Shown: one piece after another, positions 1-6,950 of the stretch
Layout of the letters: every line of letters starts with the position of its first letter
Numbering within the stretch: position 1 is the first letter of the stretch
Assembly: GCA_034669525.1 (NCBI GenBank)
Contig: JAXDNH010000184.1
Location: forward strand, 1 to 15,045
Length of the DNA: 15,045 bases
Reading direction: 5' to 3'
From: JAFASC01 sp034669525
GTDB lineage: Bacteria > Pseudomonadota > Alphaproteobacteria > Rhizobiales > Beijerinckiaceae
Notes under the pieces: generated by a model
The model's database searches: none
Told to the model about the DNA's origin: nothing
Seen by the model: only the letters and a program-made list of their open reading frames with translations
Program-made: the position numbers and the translations under genes

Positions 1-143
1 ACGAGGCGCTGCTCGATGAGGTGGCCGGCCTCGTCGAATGGCCGGTCGTGCTGATCGGCGAATTCGACGCGGCGTTTCTGGAAATTCCGCCGGAAGTGAT
101 CCGCGCCACGATCCGCGCCAACCAGAAGTGCTTCGTGCTGCGG
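1..143 (+). pseudogene. glyS: Second, inverted glyS fragment
   Basis: In the plus-strand frame starting at base 3, the first 140 or so bases translate to GlyS sequence: EALLDEVAGLVEWPVVLIG, then EFDAAFLEIPPEVIRATIRA, then NQKCFVLR. The first part repeats the end of the minus-strand glyS fragment. The second part continues about 18 codons further into the gene than the minus copy does. Homology ends near base 143-146; from there the plus frame is only the antisense of the minus-strand gene. The fragment has no start, no stop and no independent context. It is read here as part of a different glyS allele or of a related strain's gene, joined head-on to the other copy. Two amino-acid differences (L for I, E for D) and ten synonymous codon differences separate the two copies over 89 bases. 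Confidence 0.8.
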
Positions 144-229
144 GATGTCGAGAAATGCGGCATCGAACTCGCCGATCAGCACGACCGGCCATTCGACGAG
201 GCCCGCGACCTCGTCGATGAGCGCCTCGT
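1..229. repeat. Imperfect inverted repeat (arms 1-89 and 141-229)
   Basis: Bases 1-89 match the reverse complement of 229-141 at 77 of 89 positions, without gaps, including an uninterrupted identical run of 35 bases. The 51-base spacer (90-140) belongs to the plus-strand glyS copy. Eleven of the twelve mismatches fall on third codon positions, the pattern of two homologous genes diverging under purifying selection. This is not what sequencing error, or an exact self-fold-back of one molecule, would give. The left arm may extend beyond the window. Confidence 0.9.
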
Positions 230-965
230 CCTCGATGAGTTCCAGCCCCTGCGCGAAGGCGAGATCGCGTGCGTCGTGCAGGATGATGTTCTTGCGCCGC
301 TCGGTGTCGAGCACGACCTTCGCCTTCTCGAGCGCCGGCACGTAATCGTTAAAACGCCGCACCTTGAAAGCGGCCGGCGCGAGAAAGCGGTGGCCGCGCG
401 TGATATTACCCGCGGCGACGCCATCGATCGCAAACGCGACGATATCGGGCTCTTCCGTCTCCGGCCCGAATGTCGCGATGATCGAATGCAGCGGCCGCAC
501 CCAGCGCAGCGAATCGGCGCGGGCTGAGGGCGCCCCCCAGCGCATCGATTTCGGCCATGGGAAGGCGCGGATGATCGGCGGCAGGATGTCAGCCAGTAGT
601 TCGAGCGTCGCGCGTCCTGGCCGCTCGATCACAGCGGTATAGAACTCGCCTTTCTTCGCGTCCTTCACGATTGTCGCCTCGCCAATCGACGAAAGCCCCG
701 CGCTCTTCAAAAAGCCCTGTACCGCGGCATCAGGCGCGCCGACGCGCGGGCCCTTCTTCTCTTCGCGCGTGTCGGGCTGGCGCACCGGAATGCCGGCGAC
801 ATGCAGCGAAAGCCGCCGCGGCGTCGCGAACGCGGCTGCGCCATCATAGACAAGCCCGCGCTCGACCAGCGCGTCGGTGACAAGCCGCTTCAAATCCGCG
901 GCCGCGCGCGCCTGCATGCGCGCGGGAATTTCCTCGGAGAAAAGTTCGAGCAGAAGATCGGGCAT
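141..965 (-). CDS. glyS: Glycyl-tRNA synthetase beta subunit, N-terminal part (truncated)
   Basis: This encodes the beta chain of the tetrameric bacterial glycyl-tRNA synthetase, which charges tRNA-Gly in the cytoplasm together with the alpha chain (GlyQ). The protein begins MPDLLLELFSEEIPARM, the hallmark start of GlyS. It continues through conserved stretches such as ATPRRLSLHV, FPWPKSMRWG, RWVRPLHSI and GLVEWPVVLIGEFD. The ATG at 965-963 is fixed by this conserved N-terminus; I see no strong Shine-Dalgarno upstream. Only 275 of the roughly 700 residues usual for the family are present. Homology stops sharply after FLDIP at base 141. The frame stays open to base 1, but codons below 141 read the complement of a second glyS copy and are not GlyS. 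The gene is therefore broken at a fold-back junction, not simply cut by the window edge. The gene identity is very secure; the structure beyond 141 is suspect. Confidence 0.93.
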
Positions 966-1120
966 CGCGGCGGTTGGTAGAGCATTTTGGCGGGTGCGCA
1001 AATCGCCGCGCTCCAGGCAGCCGACGCGCAACTCTTCGCGCAAGCGGACATTGCCAGAGCGCCGGATTCGGTGCATCCGGGACATGCTTTAGGCGGGGCG
1101 GCGGGGCCAAGGAGCGCAAC

Positions 1121-3100
1121 GTGAGCGAGACCGACACGACAGACCGGCGCATCCAGCCATCCTTCGCCGAATTTCCGGCGGCGGCGGCACCCGTGGCCCC
1201 GCCGCCTGTACCTTCGTCGCACCAAAGCGTCTTCGCCGCAGATGCCGTCGGCGCGCCGGACGCGCTCTCGCCGGCTCTGGCGAGGCTGGCCGAACTCGCA
1301 CTGCATCGCGGCGCCGAGACGCCGGTCTCGATCGGCCTTCTCGGCGGACCGGGGAGCGGCAAAAGCTCCGCCCTGGCCGCACTGGTGCGGCGCATCGAGA
1401 TGCTGGGCAAGGGTGGCGGCGCGGGCGGACCTTACGTCAGCCAGGCGCTCGTCATGCAGGTGAGCGGGCACGAGCTCGGCGATGAACCCGAGGCGGTACT
1501 CGCCGCGCGGCTGCATCAGGCGCTGGAGCGCCGCGAGCCTGTCTTCTCCCAGGAGTGCGCCGCCGATGCCGTGCATTCGACCAGCGATCCGCGCGCGCTT
1601 GCGCGTGCGGCCAACGAGCGGCTGGACCAGGCGCGCAGCCGCCTCGACACCGAGCGCCAGGCTCTGGAAGACGTATCCACCCGCCGCGCGCGGCTTTTGG
1701 ACACGGTGCTCTATGAGACCGCCGGCTCGCAGGTCGATGCTTATGCGCGCTCGCGCCGCAGCGGCATCGAATCGGCGCTGCGCGCGTTCGGCATCGCCGG
1801 TCCCGATCCGATCCGCGCCTACAAGGATGAGGTGAACGGGCTCGCGCAGGGCCGCGGCGGCTCGTCGCGTATGGGGTTGGCGCTGCGCTCGCTCTGGGCC
1901 TATCGCGGGCAGACGCGATATCTCGTGCTCGCGGTGATGTTTCTCCTGATCGCCTGGGGCTTCGGCTATCTCGAGCGCGATCACGCTTGGCTCGATTCCA
2001 TTCGCGGGAGCGGCGAGACCACCCGACCTGTTGCCGATTGGCTTCAGGCGCATCTCACTTGGCTTGCGACTTTGCGCTCCGCCGCGATCGTCATCGCCCT
2101 TCTCTGCGTACTCGCCAATCTGTGGCGCGCGTTCCGTTTCGTGCAGCCGGTCTTTCGCGGCGCGACGCTGCTCAATCGCGATGTCGCGCAGCGCGGGCAG
2201 GACCTCGACTCCCGCCTCTCGCATCAGACGCGCCGCGTCGACAATCTTGCGCGCGACGTTGACGCATTCGCCGCGCGCGCGGCGGAAGCGGAAAAGCGCG
2301 CCGGCGATGGGGGAGGGCAGGGTGCGATTGAGCTGCCGCCCTTCCATGCAAGCGCATCCGACCGCATGAGCGCGGAATCGGCGCGGGCGTTTTTCGCGTC
2401 AGTGTCGAACCGGCTCGCGCATGGTGGCGCAGGCAGTGGACCTCAGCGCATCATCGTCGCCGTTGACGGAATCGAAGCCGCCGCGAGCAGCGCAACCGAA
2501 CCAGTTGCCGCATTGCTTGCGCGCCGGGGCTTTGTCGCGATTACGGCCGTCGATCCCGCGCGGATCGGAGCCGATCGGCTGGCGCGTATCGTGCAGGTGC
2601 CGTTCACAATCGCGCCGGCAGATCATGCGGCGCTTGTCGATCGGCTGCTCGGGCGCGCGGCGGCTTCCACTGCTTCAGCCGCCGAGGCGCTGGACGCACG
2701 TCATTCCGCGCTCGACACGCCTGTCTCCGATGGCGAGGCGGAACTGCTCGCCATGCTCGCGCCGCTTGCCGGGCCGTCGCCCCGCGGCATCAAGCGCTTC
2801 GTCAATCTCTACCGCCTGGCGCGGCTTGACGCGCCGGATGATCTCGCGCCGCTCGCATTCATGCTGGCGCTCGATGCCGGCGGTACGGCGGACGAAATTG
2901 CCGCGGTCGAAGGCTCGTTGACGGGCGCTGACGAACGCGCCGCGTTCACGCTGCAGCAGAGCGCAGGTGCGCGGCTCGCCGCGGGACTGGCAGCAGCAGA
3001 GCAGGCCGAAGGCAAAAAGCTGACGCTCGGCAGCATGCGCCGCGCGCGCGATGCGGCGCGCACGTGGTCGTTTGGAAGGGTTGAGGGAGATGCCTTCTAG
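1121..3100 (+). CDS. KAP-family P-loop NTPase-like membrane protein
   Basis: The 659-residue product has a Walker A motif, GGPGSGKSS, at residues 75-83 and two hydrophobic segments, about 266-284 and 319-337. A charged, likely helical stretch follows (350-395), then a Walker B-like strand, IIVAVDGIEA, near 444-453. The motif KRFVNLYRLARL at 558-569 is characteristic of KAP P-loop domains. This order of Walker A, inserted membrane segments and late Walker B fits the KAP family (Kidins220/PifA), whose members act at the inner membrane face. The GTG at 1121 was chosen because GGAG (1111-1114) lies six bases upstream; an in-frame ATG at 974 would run back almost to the divergent glyS start. The first 45 residues are Ala/Pro-rich and poorly conserved in character. 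The usual second Walker B acid is replaced (VDG), so hydrolysis may be weak. The specific role is unknown. The gene ends 7 bases from the convergent moeA stop. Confidence 0.78.
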   Translation: MSETDTTDRRIQPSFAEFPAAAAPVAPPPVPSSHQSVFAADAVGAPDALSPALARLAELALHRGAETPVSIGLLGGPGSGKSSALAALVRRIEMLGKGGGAGGPYVSQALVMQVSGHELGDEPEAVLAARLHQALERREPVFSQECAADAVHSTSDPRALARAANERLDQARSRLDTERQALEDVSTRRARLLDTVLYETAGSQVDAYARSRRSGIESALRAFGIAGPDPIRAYKDEVNGLAQGRGGSSRMGLALRSLWAYRGQTRYLVLAVMFLLIAWGFGYLERDHAWLDSIRGSGETTRPVADWLQAHLTWLATLRSAAIVIALLCVLANLWRAFRFVQPVFRGATLLNRDVAQRGQDLDSRLSHQTRRVDNLARDVDAFAARAAEAEKRAGDGGGQGAIELPPFHASASDRMSAESARAFFASVSNRLAHGGAGSGPQRIIVAVDGIEAAASSATEPVAALLARRGFVAITAVDPARIGADRLARIVQVPFTIAPADHAALVDRLLGRAAASTASAAEALDARHSALDTPVSDGEAELLAMLAPLAGPSPRGIKRFVNLYRLARLDAPDDLAPLAFMLALDAGGTADEIAAVEGSLTGADERAAFTLQQSAGARLAAGLAAAEQAEGKKLTLGSMRRARDAARTWSFGRVEGDAF

Positions 3101-3107
3101 AGCGCCC

Positions 3108-4361
3108 TTACTGCAGCAATCGATAGTCGATAAAGTTGACGCGATCGCCGGGTTGCACTTGCGTTATGTGTTCGGGCAATTCGACAAGACCATCTGTCGC
3201 GGTCAGTGACGTGAGCACGCCCGCGCCGTCGACGGGGTATTTGCGCGCTAGCGTGCCGGCCGACTGATCCTCGATCAGCGACACACGCACATATTCGCGG
3301 CGTCCCTTCTTCTTGCGATAATCGAAATCGGCGGTGACGGCGAGGGCGTGCGTCGGCTCTAAGATTTCGCCCAATAAAGCGGCGAGCAGCGGCCGCACGA
3401 TATAGGCGAACGTGACGAACACCGCGACGGGATTGCCGGGAAGGCCGACCAGCGGTGTGCCCTGCACGATTCCCATCGCGACCGGCCGCCCCGGCTTGAT
3501 GGCGAGCCGCCAGAAGGCGAGCGAGCCGGCCTCGGACATCGCCGCGCGAACATGATCCTCTTCTCCGGTCGAAACGCCTCCCGACGTGACGATCGCATCG
3601 TGATCGCGCGCGGCACTAACAAGCGCAGCGCTCACCTCGCCGCGTTTGTCGCGGAGGATGCCGAGATCGGTCACGTCGCATTTGACCCGGCGCAACAGAA
3701 CCTGCAGCGCGAAGCGGTTTGAATCATAGAGGCCGGCGGGCGGAAGCGCCTCGCCCGGCGACACGATCTCGTCGCCTGTCGAGAACACTGCGATTTTCAG
3801 TCTGCGTCGCACCGGCAGGCGCTCGATGCCAAGCGCCGCGGCGAGCGCGATTTCGCGCGGACCAAGTCTGCGCCCTGCGGCGAGCGCGGTGTCGCCATAC
3901 GCAATATCCTCGCCGCGCGGGCGACGATTGGCGCCGTGCTCCAATCCTGCCGGCAGAACGACGCGACCGTCGCCGAGCTCGCGGCAATCCTCCTGCATGA
4001 ACACGGTGTCGAAATTTTCCGGCATCGGCGCGCCGGTGAAGATGCGCACCGCTGCATCCGCCGGTGCCGCGGCACTCGCGTGACCGGCGGCGACGCGTCC
4101 TACCATCGGCATGACCGTTTCGCCGGACGCGGCGAGCGAGGCGAAGCGGACGGCATAACCATCGACGGCGGAATTGTCGAAATTCGGCAGATCGATCGGT
4201 GCGATCAGCGGCTCCGCGAGAACACGGCCATCCGCTTCAATCAGCGACACGCTTTCCGTTTGGGCAACCGCACTGATGCGCTCCACTATCGCACGGCGCG
4301 CGTCCTCGACCGGCATCAGCTCGGAACCGAAGGCGAAGGCGTCGTCGCTGAGCTGGGCCAA
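3108..4361 (-). CDS. moeA: Molybdopterin molybdenumtransferase MoeA
   Basis: MoeA catalyses the last core step of molybdenum cofactor synthesis: insertion of molybdate into adenylylated molybdopterin, releasing AMP. The 417-residue protein has the full motif set: DNSAVDGYAVR at 62-72 with the active-site Asp67, STGDE (194-198), YDSNR (212-216), TSGGVSTGEEDH (259-270), KPGRP (289-293) and LPGNP (307-311). Length is normal. Translation starts at a TTG (4361-4359). I prefer it to the ATG sixteen codons in because MAQLSDDAFAFG resembles the N-terminus I associate with alphaproteobacterial MoeA. There is no clear Shine-Dalgarno, but the mobB stop lies only 9 bases upstream, so translation is probably coupled. 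This is the last gene of the four-gene operon and the only single-domain MoeA here with intact catalytic motifs. Confidence 0.95.
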   Translation of the reverse strand: MAQLSDDAFAFGSELMPVEDARRAIVERISAVAQTESVSLIEADGRVLAEPLIAPIDLPNFDNSAVDGYAVRFASLAASGETVMPMVGRVAAGHASAAAPADAAVRIFTGAPMPENFDTVFMQEDCRELGDGRVVLPAGLEHGANRRPRGEDIAYGDTALAAGRRLGPREIALAAALGIERLPVRRRLKIAVFSTGDEIVSPGEALPPAGLYDSNRFALQVLLRRVKCDVTDLGILRDKRGEVSAALVSAARDHDAIVTSGGVSTGEEDHVRAAMSEAGSLAFWRLAIKPGRPVAMGIVQGTPLVGLPGNPVAVFVTFAYIVRPLLAALLGEILEPTHALAVTADFDYRKKKGRREYVRVSLIEDQSAGTLARKYPVDGAGVLTSLTATDGLVELPEHITQVQPGDRVNFIDYRLLQ

Positions 4362-4370
4362 GGGCGCTAC

Positions 4371-4979
4371 TCAGCTGTTTGTGTTTTTTTGCAAGCGCCG
4401 CAATGTTTCGTTGAGCGGCACGGCGCTTTGCATCACGAGATCACAGACGGCCTCGACATCATTGATAGAAGCAAACGGCAGCATTTCAGCCACATCCCCG
4501 GACGCACGAAGCGAAGCGGAATGCGATCCGGAGTCCAAGGGCAGATGCGGTTGCTCTGGGAATGTCGGAGGCGTATCGCTCACCAACGCAACGATGTTGC
4601 AATCCTCGGGAAACAGAAACGCTTTACCGATTTCCTTACGATGCACTTCAATCTTCATGTGTGCCTCGCGCTTAAAGCCCTCGACGATGACGAGATCGAC
4701 CTCGCTTAGTCGACGCAATAAATCGACAAGGCGCGGCTCGTCCTCCTCCCGCAATTCGTGCATCAGCGCCCAGCGATTTGCCGAGGCGACCAGCACTTCG
4801 CGGGCGCCAGCCTCACGGTGCAGGTAGGAGTCCTTGCCGGGCCTATCTACCTCAAGCGAATGATGCGCGTGTTTCAAAGTAGACACCGATAGACCGCGCG
4901 ACATCAACACCGGAATGAGCTTCACGATCAGCGTCGTCTTGCCCGAACCGCTCCAGCCGGCAAAACCGATGACGCGCAT
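4371..4979 (-). CDS. mobB: Molybdopterin-guanine dinucleotide biosynthesis adapter protein MobB
   Basis: MobB is a GTP-binding partner of MobA in converting molybdenum cofactor to the guanine dinucleotide (MGD) form used by DMSO-reductase-family enzymes such as formate dehydrogenase. The 202-residue product has a P-loop GWSGSGKTT at residues 8-16, the MobB signature TLKHAHH (35-41) and the Walker B-like strand VDLVIVEGFK (94-103). It starts at an ATG whose first base is also the last base of the upstream TGA (TGATG), so it is translationally coupled to the MoeA fusion gene. The protein is about 30 residues longer than typical MobB; the extra tail after about residue 170 is not conserved in character. 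No mobA is present in the window. Confidence 0.93.
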   Translation of the reverse strand: MRVIGFAGWSGSGKTTLIVKLIPVLMSRGLSVSTLKHAHHSLEVDRPGKDSYLHREAGAREVLVASANRWALMHELREEDEPRLVDLLRRLSEVDLVIVEGFKREAHMKIEVHRKEIGKAFLFPEDCNIVALVSDTPPTFPEQPHLPLDSGSHSASLRASGDVAEMLPFASINDVEAVCDLVMQSAVPLNETLRRLQKNTNS

Positions 4980-6937
4980 CAATGCGCCTTCGGTGCTGCG
5001 GGCGTGAAGCCCATGCGGTTGAGCGCACTTTGCACCTCGCCGCTCGCGCACGCTTCGAGAAACGCCACGACCTGAGATCGCTCGCGCCGCGCTTTCGGAA
5101 TGATGAAATCGAAATGCTCTTCCGTCAGCGGGATGAAGCCGAGGCGATACGCATCGGCAACGAAGGAGATCGCAACACCCCAATCAGCGCGCCCCTGGGC
5201 CACGGCTGCGGCGACGGCATTGTGCGAACGCGGCTGATTCCAATAGCCGGCCGGCTCCGCGCCTCTGAGCAAACCATCCACCAGCATGCGCGTGCCGGAG
5301 CCCTGATTGCGGTTGACCATGTGGCAGTCAGCATCGGCTAGCGCCGCCGCGATTGCGTCTTCGATTGTGCGGCCCTCGAAACGCGGATCATCCTTCTTGA
5401 AAACGATGCCCTGCATGCGCCGCCAGCCTTCGACGAGTGTCAGGCTGTCGTCGAGAAAAGGCGCGTTGTAAGTGCCGCTTTTCGCGTCGAAGAGATGCGC
5501 CGGGGCGATATCGCATTCGCCGCGCCGCGCCGCGTGCAATCCGCCGAGGGAGCCGATCGCGACAATACGGGAGCGGATGCCTTTTTCGGAGAGCAGGCTC
5601 AGCACCGGTTCGAGACCGGTGCAGTGACTGCCCATGATGGTGAGATCGGGCGGCCGCGAGTCGCGCGACAAGAGCGTCACGGGAACGCGCGAGCCTTCCG
5701 GCAGCCGGTCGGCGAGCGCCTCGATCGTGAGGAAACCGTCGGCCTGCGCGAAGCTCGTCACAGCACCGGAGCCTTTGGCGAGCGGGAAGGCTTTGAGGCC
5801 GTTCTCATGCTCGCTCAGCGCCACCATCGCGAATTCGGTGCGGCCGAAATCGGACGGAATCATCACCGCGCTTTCAGCTTCGACGATCGATTCATCGCGC
5901 GCCGGCAAGCCGCTCATGCGACGCAGAACCGGCACGATGAAGTCGTGGAAGGTGAACATCGCGGAGGTCGGAAAACCCGGCAGCACGACGATCGCCTTGC
6001 CGTCGACAACCGCCAGACAAAGCGGCTTACCCGGCTTTAGCGCGACGCCATGCGCGACGATTCCCGGTTTGCCAAGACGCGCAACGATGTCGGCGGTGAG
6101 ATCGCCGGCGCCTTTCGATGTGCCGCCTGACAAGACGACCATGTCGCATTCGGCGAGCGCCTTGCGCAGCGTGTTTTCGATTGCTCCTTCATCATCCCTG
6201 ACGATGCCGTAGGAAATCGCCTCGCCGCCATTCTCGGCGACGGAAGCTGCGACGATCGGCCTGTTCGAATCGTAAATCGCGGCGGGTTTCAGCGCGCTTC
6301 CCGGTGGGATCAATTCGTCGCCGGTCGAGAACACGCCGACACGCGGTTTGCGAAACACCTGCACGCGATCGATGCCGCAGGCGGCGAGCATCGCAATTTG
6401 GCGCGAGCCGATTTGCGTGCCCTTGCGCAGCACGACTTCGCCGAGCGCCATGTCGCTGCCGGCAAACGACACATTCTGCGCAGGTCCGACGGATCGGCGC
6501 ACGACGAGGCGATCGTCTTCGTTATCGGTCTGCTCGATCATCACGACGGCATCGGCGCCGCGCGGGATCGGTCCGCCTGTCGCGATCGGGGTCGAGGTGC
6601 CGGCATCAACGCTGAGACGCGGCTGCGTCCCGCAGGCAATCGTCTCGTCGTTGAGGGCCAGCGAAACCGGCGCGTTGTCGGCCGCACCGGCAACGTCGCC
6701 GGCGCGCACCGCAAACCCATCGACATTCGAGCGATCGAACGGCGGCACGTCGACAGGCGCCGAGATGTGATCGGCAACGACGCGGCCGAGCGCGCTCGCA
6801 AGCGTCACTTCTTCCGTCCCGAGCGGCTTCGGATCCAGCGCTTGGCGGAAGCGGGCCATCGCTTCGTCGCGCGAGAGCACCCGGAGGAATTGCGCCTGTT
6901 CCCGCGACGCATCGCGGGCCGGCCGCATCTCATTCAT
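4979..6937 (-). CDS. MoeA fused to a PBP-like substrate-binding domain
   Basis: The 652-residue protein has two parts. Residues 20-425 are a complete MoeA with DRSNVDGFAVR (68-78, active-site Asp73), STGDE (204-208), YDSNR (222-226), LSGGTSKGAGD (269-279), KPGKP (301-305) and LPGFP (319-323). Residues 430-645 are a periplasmic-binding-protein-like domain of the type found on MoeA-related proteins (LysR-substrate/ModA-like fold), with GSHCTGLEPVLSLL (436-449) and NRNQGSGTRMLVDGLL (542-557). There is no signal peptide, so the binding domain should work in the cytoplasm. Plausibly it holds molybdate or tungstate, or senses it, next to the MoeA active site. The ATG at 6937 lies 13 bases after the upstream stop, with GAGAG as a modest Shine-Dalgarno. 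An in-frame ATG at 7240 would overlap the preceding gene by about 290 bases and was not used. Domain assignment is firm; the ligand is inferred. Confidence 0.9.
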   Translation of the reverse strand: MNEMRPARDASREQAQFLRVLSRDEAMARFRQALDPKPLGTEEVTLASALGRVVADHISAPVDVPPFDRSNVDGFAVRAGDVAGAADNAPVSLALNDETIACGTQPRLSVDAGTSTPIATGGPIPRGADAVVMIEQTDNEDDRLVVRRSVGPAQNVSFAGSDMALGEVVLRKGTQIGSRQIAMLAACGIDRVQVFRKPRVGVFSTGDELIPPGSALKPAAIYDSNRPIVAASVAENGGEAISYGIVRDDEGAIENTLRKALAECDMVVLSGGTSKGAGDLTADIVARLGKPGIVAHGVALKPGKPLCLAVVDGKAIVVLPGFPTSAMFTFHDFIVPVLRRMSGLPARDESIVEAESAVMIPSDFGRTEFAMVALSEHENGLKAFPLAKGSGAVTSFAQADGFLTIEALADRLPEGSRVPVTLLSRDSRPPDLTIMGSHCTGLEPVLSLLSEKGIRSRIVAIGSLGGLHAARRGECDIAPAHLFDAKSGTYNAPFLDDSLTLVEGWRRMQGIVFKKDDPRFEGRTIEDAIAAALADADCHMVNRNQGSGTRMLVDGLLRGAEPAGYWNQPRSHNAVAAAVAQGRADWGVAISFVADAYRLGFIPLTEEHFDFIIPKARRERSQVVAFLEACASGEVQSALNRMGFTPAAPKAH

Positions 6938-6950
6938 CGTAAGCTCTCGG

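Noticed and set aside
147..527. Continuation of the plus-strand glyS frame to a stop at 527.
   Set aside because: Only the part before about base 143-146 is GlyS. The remainder is the complement of the minus-strand glyS gene and has no protein-like character, so one should not read a 168-residue protein here.
890..2347. A 485-codon open frame on the minus strand opposite the KAP-like gene.
   Set aside because: Its translation is low-complexity, rich in Arg, Ala and His, with no recognisable domain. It overlaps the glyS start and lies wholly antisense to a gene with clear P-loop and membrane features. GC-rich DNA commonly leaves such antisense frames open.
4378..4390. A T-rich run that might be taken for a terminator between mobB and moeA.
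   Set aside because: It lies inside the last codons of mobB (on the minus strand an A-run encoding QKNTNS) and has no upstream stem. moeA follows immediately and appears translationally coupled.
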